Notes: a model not told the origin generated them from the sequence alone. DNA of 64,000 nt from Haemaphysalis longicornis (GCA_013339765.2 CM023448.1:286370817-286434816), one strand, 5' to 3'. Positions 22,431 through 31,699 are shown, counted from the stretch's first letter. Numbers and translations: made by a program.

Positions 22431-22560
22431 TGTAGAGGCACGAAGCTTTGCGAAAGAAAAGCTGCAAGCGCAGTCACCGGCCAATCCACCATCAGAGCGA
22501 CGAGGACGGCGGCCGACTGGAAGCGAAGAAAGAAGAAGCGCGAGGCTCGTTCGGAGAGAA
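22431..22560 (+). repeat. 5' LTR, first part (130 bp)
   Basis: Bases 1-130 of the LTR, from TGTAGAGGCACGAAGC to CGGAGAGAA, identical to 26310-26439. The remaining 40 bp lie at 24206-24245 beyond the LINE insertion. Confidence 0.95.
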
Positions 22561-24205
22561 GGTGAAAAAGCTGCGGGAGTGCTGCGTAGGCTATGCAATC
22601 ATAAATTCGGTATGCGTAGAGACGCCCTGCTAATGATTTATCGTTGCTATGTTCGCCCAGTATTGGAATTTGGTTGCGTGTTATTTTCTGGCTGCGCGAC
22701 GTACAAACTCCATCCCCTATTTCTTATTGAGAGATTGGCGTTGCGTTTATGTTTAGGGTTGCCAAAGTATGTAGCTAACTCTGTATTGTACCTTGAGGCA
22801 CGGTTGCCTTCACTTCTGGATCGATTTAAATTGTTAACTGTTGTAACATTTCTAAAACTGTTTGAATCTCCATTATACGAAGCTCAACCCATTTTCCTCT
22901 TGAGGCCTGACCTTTTTCGAGGATTTACGTGGCCCCGATTTCAGCGTCCTCAATTGGATTGCGTTCAGGCATGGCTGCAGCCTCTTCGTGCAGATCTTTT
23001 TCTAATCCAGCCCTATTCTGATAATTTGTCGCCTGTCGACATAAGCTTGGACAACATTTTTCCTTCGCATGCGAAATTATTGCCGGCCCGATTACTCAAT
23101 CATTTACTTGAAGATCACTTGGCCACTCTTCATACTGATGTCGTCATTGCCACAGATGCCTCGCAAAGTGATGAGAAGGCTGGGGTAGGAATATATTCTC
23201 AGTCTCTAGATTGGTCCTTCTCAATCAGGCTGCCAGACTATACCCCGATCGTTCAGGCAGAATTATTGGCGATAATCTTAGCCCTTAATAAACTACAGCA
23301 CAGATTTGCGGGGGTGGTTATCCTTTCGGATTCTCTCTCCGTGTGCACTGCTCTAACAAATGATAAAGATTCTTCTATTCTCAGGTCATTCCGTTCATTC
23401 ATTCCTTACCAGCTTCGCGAGATCCGGTTAGTGTGGGTCCCTGGTCACGCAGGGATAATCTTCAATGAAATGGCAGACCAATTAGCCAATTTGGCTCTTG
23501 GGGGTCCTGCCGTCGTGAATTGCCCAATTGACAGTTTTCTTTTGGGGGCGAGGTTCAGGCGCCTTCAAGTTTTACAAAGTAATCGGCAAGATGCCCTTCG
23601 TTCATGCTCCGACTATATTCACCTCTCTCACTTATGGAAGCCTAAATTTTGCGAATCTCGTAAATGTGAGGTCGCAATCACAAAATTTCGTTGCAGAATC
23701 CCCCCTTTAAATTTTTATCTACACAAAGCTGGTCAGGCGTTATCTCCTCAATGCCCTTTCTGCAAGGCCCCTGAAACAATAGAACACTTTCTTTTAAATT
23801 GCCGCAGCTTTTCCTTGATGCGACGCACGCACCTTGAATACACGTTTAATCGGCTGAATCTCCCTTTATCTTTAACCGTTATTCTTTCCCTGGGTGCTTC
23901 CGTCATAGGATTTTGCCACAGAGATGTCGTGATCGCCTTTCATTCCTTTGTTGCGGCGACAGGCCGGATGCCCTGCTAGATAGCTATGCCTTCATTCGCA
24001 AGATTTTTCTTTTTTTTTTCCTGACAATCCTGTTCAATCCAAAGATTTTTTTTTTCTACTCTCAATGTTTTTTCTCGTACTTCTTTTTTTTTTCTCTCTA
24101 AAATAAACCGGGTCACAGCCTAATTATTACTGGCAGCTTCTTGGCCAATCCCCCGCGTGGGTACGCGCCATAACATAAGGAACCAACCAACCAACCAACC
24201 AACCA
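22561..24205 (+). mobile_element. 5'-truncated LINE inserted in the LTR
   Basis: Starts inside the RT thumb region, runs through an intact RNase H and C-terminal finger to the stop at 23977-23979, then a T-rich 3' UTR with AATAAACCGGGTCACAGCC and a tail of CCAA repeats (24182-24204). It splits the LTR between the AA and TAAA of its AATAAA signal. No long target duplication is visible (at most one A). A shorter copy of the same family is at 14592-14869. Confidence 0.9.
22579..23979 (+). pseudogene. LINE RT C-terminus and RNase H, open frame but 5'-truncated
   Basis: 466 uninterrupted codons. N-terminal part is RT thumb/connector (RRDALLMIYRCYVRPVLEFG). RNase H follows with all four acidic positions visible: IATDAS, AELLAIILAL, LSDSLSV and NEMADQLANLA, plus VPGHAG. 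Near the end CPFCKAPETIEHFLLNC is the CCHC finger. RNase H removes the RNA from RNA-DNA hybrids during retrotransposition. The open frame suggests a young insertion, but lacking endonuclease and RT palm it cannot move itself; the first Met is not a real start. Confidence 0.85.
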
Positions 24206-24245
24206 TAAACATGGCGTCGTGAGAATCGGACGTCCGTTCTTTACA
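24206..24245 (+). repeat. 5' LTR, second part (40 bp)
   Basis: Begins TAAACATGGCGTCG and ends TTCTTTACA, identical to 26440-26479, completing the LTR interrupted by the LINE. Confidence 0.95.
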
Positions 24246-24247
24246 AG

Positions 24248-24270
24248 TGGCGCAGCCGACAGGATTTGAA
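24248..24270 (+). promoter_or_regulatory. Primer-binding site, tRNA-Ser-like
   Basis: Two bases after the LTR, 23 bp beginning TGGCGCAGCCGACAG are complementary to a tRNA 3' end: CCA, discriminator G, an acceptor strand CGGCTGC and a T-loop TTCAAAT. The acceptor resembles metazoan tRNA-Ser, also used by the insect 17.6 and 297 elements. It would prime minus-strand cDNA. Confidence 0.75.
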
Positions 24271-24639
24271 GCCCCGAGGCGACCCAGCCTCCGGACCTGC
24301 TCTCCCTCGCGGCGATCCAGCCGCAGGGACGCCCCTCAGCAGAGGCCAAGGCCTGGTACGCCTTCCAGCACTGCTGCCCGAGTTCATCGGTGGGGCCGCG
24401 GTCCCAGCACGAGCGCTCCTCAAACCACCCCGTCTGGTGCCAGCGCGCACCACCGATTTCTTGGGCTCAGTAAAAGTTGATTCCTCCTCCTCCGAACGCA
24501 AGGACAGCCCCCCAGGCGAGCCAGCCGTGGGCGCGACATTCCCAAGCGGCCGACGTCTTCTTGACTCGGCGCTGCGTCCGCCGTTCGCGCGTGATTTCTG
24601 CACTTCGGATTCTCCACCGAGAGTGACCGACCTTTCCCG

Positions 24640-26456
24640 ATGGCGACCAGTGCTGCGCGTGGAGGCTACCTTTCTTGGGCTGCCCAGGCCCTGACAGAGG
24701 TGTGCCGGCAGCTTGCCGACGTCGTGCCTGCCCCTGAATACGCTGTCCGTGGCAGCGCGTTTTCATCGCCTGCCGTCGCGGACGTACCGGCGTTTCATGG
24801 ATTCCAGGACGGCGCTGTTCGCTGGGTACAGCTCATTGACAGCCTTGCCGCATGCCATGCGTGGCCTGAGAATATCAAGCGGTCAGTCGCTGAAGAGCGC
24901 CTGCGCGACGCTGCTCGGGCGTGGCATCTGTACGAGGGAAACACGCATTTTACCTGGGCAAGCTGGAGCGGGGCGTTGATCGCAGCGTTTGGTAACTCTC
25001 AGACACCTACAACGCCCGCTACATGGAGATGCGCAGCCGGTACCAAGGCCACAGAGAGGACATCAAGGCCTACATGTATGACAAGCTCCGCCTGCTCGTA
25101 GACTGTGGCCTCCCTTGGCTGTCTCCCGCAGCGAGACAGTACGTCATAGATGGCCTTGCTGACCCTGCCCAAGCGGCAATCCTCACATTGCAGCCACCAG
25201 ATGTGAGCCTGCAAGATTTTATCGACCTGGCCGTAGAACTGCAGCAGAGTGCAATCCGGCAGGCACAGGAACATCCCCTTCAGGCATCGCTACATACCCC
25301 GGCGGAGGCTCCGAGCCCTGGTCCTGAACTAAGTGAGATGGCTGTGAAGGAGGAGGAGACAACCAGCAAGACGACCCCAACTGTGACTGAGGAAGGGGCC
25401 CCGCGACCAAAGTATCCGCACCAAGCCCATAACCAGCCGACGGTTTCCTGCGTGCCGATGGAGGCCTCCCCTGAAGATGAGCCACCTTCGGCTCCCGAAG
25501 TTTCGGAGAGGTTGTCACCGACGGAGGGCCAGTCACCTTCACCACTTAACCTCTGCCTTCTGGAAGGCCAAGAAGCAAACGAGCTCGAAGTTTCCCAGAG
25601 CTGGAACGACGAAGAGGCCAGTCCAGAACTGAAGTCGCTGAAAGAACAGATAGTGACCATTCAGACGACACCGAAGGTCACGGAAGGCGGGGAACCATGT
25701 CCAGAATCCCTCGAAATGACGCCAAAAAACAATCTTACGTTCTCCGCGATGCGTAATGCGAATTACCCAAGGAAGCGTATCTTGTGTCGACCAGAACGCG
25801 AGAAAACGATCGAGAACGACACCTGGAGCAATTCCTCAGCAATGGTCCATGAAGACTCCGTTAAAGGCAAAGCCATCGTTTCGATTCAAAGGGATGACGC
25901 CGAAGCCAGAAACGAGTTAATGTCAAACGTCCAAACAAAACACGAAAAGCAAGTCCAACATAACGATGCACTTGCCGCAGACAAGGACTTTTCAGAGACC
26001 CTCCTTGAAGCATACAGCGACAAAACGGGAGGCAAGAACACCCAAGAAAAGATGGACTTACTCAGCAAGGACAAACCCGAACAAGATAACCGCGGCGCGA
26101 CAAACCCACAGGACATGATCATTCCGAAAGCCGCCGTGGCATTCTTTGCAACGACAGCAAGCATATCCCTTGCACAAGCTAGAGAGGAAGAGATGAACCA
26201 CAGAACCACGAGACCCGCATACCGAGAAAAGATGTACAACGACCCTGGTGTCAAAGTCAAGGACCCACGCCAAGAGCTCTTTGGTGCTCGCCATCGCAGT
26301 GTGGCCGAGTGTAGAGGCACGAAGCTTTGCGAAAGAAAAGCTGCAAGCGCAGTCACCGGCCAATCCACCATCAGAGCGACGAGGACGGCGGCCGACTGGA
26401 AGCGAAGAAAGAAGAAGCGCGAGGCTCGTTCGGAGAGAATAAACATGGCGTCGTGA
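24640..26456 (+). pseudogene. Gag-like protein with one frameshift, reading into the 3' LTR
   Basis: Starts at ATG 24640 (MATSAARGGYLSWAAQALTE). The region around 24900 (AARAWHLYEG, then FTWASWSGALIAAFG) matches the core helices of Ty3/Gypsy gag (retrotransposon gag domain). A net 2-nt shift near 24995 moves to the frame of 25023-26456, which continues YNARYMEMRSRYQGHREDIK, completing that domain, then a long acidic/Lys-rich disordered region. There is no zinc knuckle. The frame runs through the 3' LTR boundary at 26310 and stops at 26456, so about 48 C-terminal residues are LTR-encoded and basic (WKRRKKKREARSER). Gag forms the particle that packages element RNA. Confidence 0.75.
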
Positions 26457-26479
26457 GAATCGGACGTCCGTTCTTTACA
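26310..26479 (+). repeat. 3' LTR of the gag-only element
   Basis: 170 bp, TGTAGAGG to TTCTTTACA, with AATAAA at 26438-26443 as likely polyadenylation signal. No purine-rich tract precedes it (sequence is GTGGCCGAG), which is unusual for an LTR element. Confidence 0.95.
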
Positions 26480-26492
26480 ATATATATATATT

Positions 26493-26533
26493 AGTAGTGC
26501 GGACGACAGCGACCAGCTGTCGCCCGCACTACT
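26493..26533. repeat. Hairpin, 18-bp arms
   Basis: Arms AGTAGTGCGGACGACAGC and GCTGTCGCCCGCACTACT around GACCA, one mismatch. The equivalent hairpin at 56286-56323 has the loop and inner arms in the opposite orientation. Confidence 0.85.
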
Positions 26534-26625
26534 TGTTTACTGTGAACTATGGAGTTACGCTTGTCGCGTCGCTCACGAAAGCCTTTCCACGGGGCAATCC
26601 CCTCAAAATTTAAAAAGGGGCTAGG

Positions 26626-28944
26626 GGCGAAATTCTGAGTTGTGCCTGTTTCAAGCCGCGACGTATTCCCGGCGTTCCGGTTGCGGGGTCTCTGAACCAA
26701 CACCCCCATATGGTGGTTACAAGGTCCCGACTTGATTGATTGGTCTGCGCCCCTTCCTTGACGTCTCCGTTCAGTTAATCAGGTTTTGTTCGAAGTGGAC
26801 ACTTTGAAGCGGACTAAACTCACAATTCCGCCACGGGGTGACGTTATTGGGCATGGATAGCTATAGCGATGCGTTTTTACACCGCGGGACAAAGTGCACG
26901 ACGGCGCCACAATTGTCACGTTTAACAAGAGAGTTCACGCAGCAGCCAAGGGGGCTGACACTCATCCAATTGTTAAATAACGAAAAATAATTTAATTACT
27001 ATCAGTGAACTTGCAGCAGTGGAGTGGCCCCCCTCCCCCGTATCTGGCCTCATTAATCCAAACCTGAAGAGACCGAAGGGCTCAAATAGGAATACTTTTC
27101 GTCTCTTTGCCAGTCCGCTAAAGCAGTATTTCATTTATAAAGCAGCTGCCAGGAATGTCGCGTGGGTGACGGTGTAAAAGTCGTTGCGAAGGTCCACCGC
27201 GAACGTGATGTGCCGTTGCCACTGATTCGTCTTCCACACAAGCCGCCCCATCAGATACAAGCAGTCATGCGTCCACAGGTTCGGCCTGATCTGGTTAGGC
27301 TTGCGCGCCGCGTCACTTCATCGGAGTGGTACGCTCAAAAGGAGATCGCCTTTCCGGACCCCTCGTGCGCGATGCCGCGAAGGATCTCTACCAAGAGCTC
27401 AATGCTACGTTCGTACGCCTACCTAGGCCGTGACGGCTCTGCTATTCGTGGGCGTACGGGCGTGCAATGGCGTTAGAGGCACTTAGAGCCACTAGATCGC
27501 TGTACCTCTTGACTCGGCTGTCACGTGACTATTGGACCTCTTGACTCGTTGGACCTGTTTACTCATTGGACCTCTTGAGCAGAATGCGGTAGAGAGGTCC
27601 AATATTCTAGTGTTGCTCTTGCAACACTAGAATATTGCCCACGCGCACTTAACATAGATCGACACCCGGTTGACCAAAATGACAACGCATATTTGGAGTT
27701 CAATCTAGTGTGTATATATAACACATCCGTAGGGACATCTTCCCCTGGTCTGGTACCCACATAGCGGATAACCACGCTGGCGATTTTTTTTTTTCGTTTT
27801 ATAGCGACAATGTTAGCTTGCACCGTGCGAAACATTTTCGTTAGATAATTATCTTAACTTGTATGCCGTCCGTCAACAGCTGTCGCTGAAGGTCGTATAA
27901 CCTTAAGGTGACCGTCAGTGACTTTAGTTTTGCCTTCGGCGTTTCCACCAGGCGATACTTCACGAGAGATCCCTTGACGTTCTTCGCAGCCTATCAAGAT
28001 TATAATGTAACTTTAGTACATCTAGTTATCGGTAACATTTTGCCGATAGTTTTAGCCAACAATCGATAATGTTACATTAATAATTTCGTAGTAGTCAACA
28101 TTCATGCCGTGATGCGAAGAGTATACGGAGAGTATACGGAGTATGTAGTGCACTACTGCCTACCGCGGTGGCTCATGAGTTAATCGCATGAGGGCACTGG
28201 ACTAGAAGACTTCTGTGATTTCTGGAGTTTACCTTTTCAACAGTATTTTTACATGCATCCATTTCAGTGTTTTTGTGTTTCATATGCATATATTTTTGCG
28301 TATATCGCGTGATGAAACTGAATTCGGTGGACATTTGCAATTTTAGTTACTTCATTTGCTATTTCGTTTTACAAATATTTGTTGTCGTAAAGTTTCATGT
28401 GACGGAAGATGGTCACCATATTTGACTGTCAGTAGTCAAACTGGGCAAATTTTTGTTATGTTTGTTTATATTTGTTTTGTTTGTTGTATTTCCTATATAT
28501 TTACCTTCAGCCTTAATATTGCCACTTACACATTTTTCTGCACATGCAAGGCATAACACTGTTCACGTTGGTATATTTGGCAAAGAGGCAAATAAAGCAA
28601 ACAAGGTCCTACAGGAGAGTCAATTTTCAACACCCCGCGTGCTGGCCTCACAGAGGTTACTCGCCAGCTAATGCGTCTCGCAGACACTAATGCTGGAATG
28701 GCATTAATCAGGAGGCCAACCTGACGCGCACCCTGTGCATCCTCTGTAAGTTCCAGGTTCCACATATAAGTGTCAAGCGAAATAGCCCCGTGGAAGCAGC
28801 CAGATGCTCCTAGAAAATTTACACCGGTATAATTGGCAAATTTTCGCGGATTGCTCAGTTTATCAGCACCGAGGGGCTAGCGCAGCGGCGTGCGTCATTT
28901 CAGCTGCGCAGCGTTCTCGCACGGGCTGCCCGACACGCGGCTTC
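26626..28944. other. Unrecognised stretch with small repeats
   Basis: No gene found. The 104-codon frame at 27162-27476 has no recognised motif. Three imperfect copies of a 19-bp word (TTGGACCTCTTGACTC) lie at 27533-27582, followed by a perfect hairpin at 27600-27637. CCGCGGTGGCTCATGAG near 28164 recalls the head of the tick SINE but soon diverges. AGTATACGGAG is doubled near 28120. Confidence 0.45.
27600..27637. repeat. Perfect 17-bp hairpin with 4-nt loop
   Basis: CAATATTCTAGTGTTGC, TCTT, then the exact reverse complement. No poly-T follows, so it is not an evident terminator; function unknown. Confidence 0.9.
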
Positions 28945-28952
28945 CTCTACAG

Positions 28953-29272
28953 CAGGGGTCGGCAACCTGCGGCCCCAAGCACTTCGTCAGAACCCCCAAA
29001 TCCCCCCTAAGGGCCGACCCGCCAGTTTTGACCTCAAATGGAGTTATAGGGGAGACAAGAACAGAGAATCGATCGCTTCCAGTTGGTATTGTCTTCCATC
29101 TTCACACTTAGCCAGATTATTGCCAATTATTGTCAAATGCTATTGGCGATTCGCTGAACTTTTTCTCTTCGCCGGCATAGCCACCCTTCCCCCCACCCGA
29201 TTTGCCGTCTGGCCCTCCGCCGTGTCGGCTTCATGCAACTCGGCCCCCACCTCAAAAGGTTGCCGACCCCTG
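28953..29272. mobile_element. hAT-type MITE, 320 bp, intact ends
   Basis: Terminal inverted repeats CAGGGGTCGGCAACCT and AGGTTGCCGACCCCTG match perfectly over 16 bp. The 8-bp target duplication CTCTACAG is present at 28945-28952 and 29273-29280. CAGGGGT ends and 8-bp duplications are typical of hAT transposons. No transposase; mobilised in trans. Confidence 0.93.
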
Positions 29273-29639
29273 CTCTACAGAAATTGCCGGCGCGTCTGCA
29301 TTGCGAAAGCGTAAGCCATACAGGCCGCAGCAAGTAGTTATTCTGACGGATAAAGCAGCACTACAGCTTTTGTAGCACGGGAACCTTTAGTCGAAGGGCT
29401 CATTACGGATTGGGCAATACCTCAGCAATAAGGGTTTAAACGTGTGATTTCAGTGGCTGCAGTTTAGTGCTGGCTTCAAGGAAAACGAAACCGCTGAACG
29501 GATGACGCTGATAGCGCTGCCATTTGCTCCGTCTGCGAAATTCAGTTTCCCGTGACCACTGGTTCATCGCCAGACGAGCATGAAAAAAACAAGCCTCTTG
29601 TTTTTTCGGCGCCAAGCAAGCGCACCTTTGCAATCGCAC

Positions 29640-29854
29640 AAGGAGGGAAAGGGAGGATGCTCAAAAAAGTAAGCCGCAATGTGCAGTGTGTGAAGGACGC
29701 AGTATATACATACGACATGTCGTTCACTTGTGGGCAGTCGTACACATGGCGAACTGGCCGCTGCCTCAACGATCCGTTAAGGGAGCACGCGCACAAATTA
29801 AAGGAAGGTAAATGGTTTATATCTACCCTCTCACTGCCTAAAATGCACGTGTGA
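29640..29854 (+). pseudogene. Penelope-like GIY-YIG endonuclease remnant
   Basis: In the frame at 29552-29854 the text VYTYDMSFTCGQSYTWRTGR, then CLNDPLREH, follows the GIY-YIG nuclease pattern of Penelope-like elements (a VY-strand, C-G-x-x-Y-x-G-x-T-G-R, then LREH). The second Gly-rich motif is altered to SYTWRTGR and no RT is attached, so it is a short dead fragment. Assignment rests on this one motif. Confidence 0.5.
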
Positions 29855-30065
29855 ACCGATATTTTGTGACGCCAAGATTCTAGGTATAGAAACAGGAATC
29901 AAATGGCCCGTGAACTTTGGGAGGCATGCATATAAAGAAAAGAGGAATTGGTTTCGTCAACGACACGTCAGTTCCCCTTTAAAAGTGCTGGATCAGTTTC
30001 AAAGTTAAGCTTTGTATGCCTAGGGTTCTGCGCATTTGTCCTGTGCGCGATCAGAAATGCCTTGC

Positions 30066-30114
30066 GGTGAAGCCATGGCACCTTTATTGCCTTTAAAGGT
30101 GCCATGGCTTCACC
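30066..30114. repeat. Perfect 21-bp hairpin made of MITE-like ends
   Basis: Left arm GGTGAAGCCATGGCACCTTTA (30066-30086) and right arm 30094-30114 are exact reverse complements with a 7-nt loop. A third copy, CATGGCACCTTTA, follows at 30123. AAAGGTGCCATGG is the end motif of the TTAA-flanked MITE at 42386-43233. Confidence 0.85.
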
Positions 30115-30601
30115 ATGGCTTCATGGCACCTTTATTGCCTATCGCGAATGCTTAGCAAAAAACGGCTGGAACTCTTGTTTTATCAAAACATTCCCCCAAA
30201 AATTCTATGACAGTTGATCGTAAAGACAACTACCATTACGCCGAGTTTCCGTTTACTTGTCATAAGTAGTTCAAAATTAATGGCGTTATCACTGTGCCGT
30301 CTGCTTAACAGCTTCGCCGGTCAGTATCCACCTTCGCAGAATGAAATGGCTTCATGGTTTTTCTTTTTTTGATGGAGCGCGTCCATGGCCTGGTGAGTGG
30401 CTCTGGCTACATGTGCGCTCGGCTCGTTGGCGCATCACTGCTGTATCTCATCGCAACCCGATCCATTAAATAAACTGTGGGTGGCGCTTGTCCTGTCACC
30501 TCCCACGTATTCGTCGTTTGTAGCCCTAAAATAATGCCACGAATGATTGCTGGCAGCGTTTGGACAACAAAATGGCTTGAGAAACATAACGCGTAGATAA
30601 T

Positions 30602-30607
30602 TTTATT
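30602..30607 (-). terminator. Polyadenylation signal of the MARCH-type gene
   Basis: AATAAA on the minus strand, about 100 bases beyond the stop codon of the RING-CH gene, the expected place for its 3' end. Confidence 0.55.
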
Positions 30608-30703
30608 GCACGGAATTCTCATTCCCATTAACTAAGGAGGGAGCTTTAAAGGTCCGAGCACTCAAGGGTAAAAATAAATTTACAATAAAAGTAGCAGGCA
30701 GTC

Positions 30704-31648
30704 TCATAGGCGTGACGAGAGATATTCCCATGGGGGGCTGTCGGTCCCACCAGTATTAGGGGAGGATATATCGAATCGAGAGTCCACATCAAGAGCCAAA
30801 GTCAAGCTGGTTGTTTCGACCCATGTTGGCAGAGGGGCGGTGGGCGGAACGGTGCTTTCGCAGTCTTTGAATCCGAAACACTCGCCGTCATTCTCTGCAA
30901 GGCCCAAACGACGGGGTGCATCGACGACTTTGACACAAGGATTGGCTGTTCTCCATTTCGTCCAGTTGTGGTAGTGGTATCGGAAGGTCAGTATGGTCCA
31001 GGCGCTGTAGACGGCGAAGAGCAGAAAGGCAAGAGCGGTGAGGGCAAGGGACTCCCAGAGCCGACGTAGAAGCACCTGCTGTGCAGCGCCGTGCAGGCAC
31101 AGCACGCCGCAGAGGAAAGCGAGCGGCGAGAGCAGCCCGAAGCACACCACATCCCCCAGGAAGCAGCGACGCACGTTGGAGGTGCGCAGCCACTCGCCGA
31201 AGCGCCGAGGTCGGAGTTCCACCTGGAAACGGTAGTGACAGAGCTCGCAGGTGTCGCTGCCACTGGCACCGAGCCACTGCTCCAGGCAGAGCAGGTGCAC
31301 GAGACCCATGGTGCCGGAGCAGCGGCAGATGGACAGCAGCGGAGACTCGTGGTCGCCTTCGTGGCAGATGCGGCACATGGGACCGCTGCTCGCCGTCACG
31401 TTGGCTGCACCCACGCTCAGCAGAGGGCTCGCTGGGACGGCCTCTTCGGCGGTGCCCGACGGAGCACTCGGCACATGGACGTGTAGCATATTGGGCAGGA
31501 AACTTCGGGGACTGCGCGGCGGCTGCCGGTCGATGCCAGAACGCCTGGTGCTTATAGGCGTCGATTGTAATAAGGCTTTACACGGAGCGTGACCGACGGC
31601 ACTGGTTTCGTTTCCCTCCACATCTTCAATGTGAGCACCGCACGGCAT
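30704..31648 (-). CDS. MARCH2/3-type RING-CH E3 ubiquitin ligase (membrane)
   Basis: A complete host gene in a single exon. Numbering from ATG 31648 (314 aa), the RING-CH finger has Cys91, Cys94, Cys107, Cys109, His117, Cys120, Cys133 and Cys136 (CRICHEG to CELCHYRF), the C4HC3 order that marks MARCH ligases. LRPRRFGEWLR and FLGDVVCF follow, then two membrane segments (about 162-185 and 199-221) and FRYHYHNWTKWR, all in the order of MARCHF2/MARCHF3. These proteins ubiquitinate membrane cargo in endosomes and the secretory pathway. The long N- and C-terminal tails are unlike the vertebrate proteins. A TATA box lies only about 30 bp before this ATG, so Met at 31489 (261 aa) may be the true start. 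Intronless, so possibly an old retrogene. Confidence 0.9.
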   Translation of the reverse strand: MPCGAHIEDVEGNETSAVGHAPCKALLQSTPISTRRSGIDRQPPRSPRSFLPNMLHVHVPSAPSGTAEEAVPASPLLSVGAANVTASSGPMCRICHEGDHESPLLSICRCSGTMGLVHLLCLEQWLGASGSDTCELCHYRFQVELRPRRFGEWLRTSNVRRCFLGDVVCFGLLSPLAFLCGVLCLHGAAQQVLLRRLWESLALTALAFLLFAVYSAWTILTFRYHYHNWTKWRTANPCVKVVDAPRRLGLAENDGECFGFKDCESTVPPTAPLPTWVETTSLTLALDVDSRFDISSPNTGGTDSPPWEYLSSRL

Positions 31649-31676
31649 CGTACGACAGCACACGTGATGCGTGCGC

Positions 31677-31684
31677 TATTTATA
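31677..31684 (-). promoter_or_regulatory. TATA box of the MARCH-type gene
   Basis: TATAAATA on the minus strand, 29 bp before ATG 31648. A start of transcription about 30 bp downstream would fall at or just before that ATG, which favours translation from Met 31489. An E-box CACGTG lies at 31661-31666. Confidence 0.5.
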
Positions 31685-31699
31685 CAACGTAGGGGCGCT

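Larger units (their letters stand above)
22431..26479 (+). mobile_element. Gag-only LTR retrotransposon (TR-GAG-like), LTRs identical
   Basis: Two 170-bp LTRs (TGTAGAGG to TTCTTTACA) enclose a tRNA-type primer-binding site and a single gag-like reading frame; there is no protease, RT, RNase H or integrase. The left LTR is split by a LINE (22561-24205). The two halves join to 170 bases that match the right LTR at every position I compared, so insertion is recent. It lies in a TA repeat, so the target duplication cannot be read. The paralogous copy near 56280 lacks it. It must rely on another element's pol proteins. Confidence 0.85.
12490..26625 (+). repeat. Segmental duplication, copy 1 (with insertions)
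   Basis: Collinear with 52450-56405 in the same orientation. Shared blocks, in order, are the CTCACGCTCGCGTG block, the TGTCGCGGTACTCGCC-type block near 13556, the F-box-like genes, a conserved short ORF, the CTTATATTAACATCC site and a hairpin near 26493. The compared coding blocks differ at about 2-4 percent of positions by eye. Copy 1 is longer because of the repeats at 12627-13415, a Gypsy element (17211-21616), a gag-only LTR element (22431-26479) and extra F-box units. Confidence 0.85.

Noticed and set aside
25886..26446. 186-codon minus-strand ORF
   Set aside because: Antisense to the gag-like frame.
28155..28200. Tick SINE head in plus orientation
   Set aside because: Only about 17 bp agree (CCGCGGTGGCTCATGAG); no box B follows.
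31081..31557. Plus-strand ORFs of 113-158 codons
   Set aside because: Antisense shadows of the RING-CH gene, favoured by its high GC third positions.
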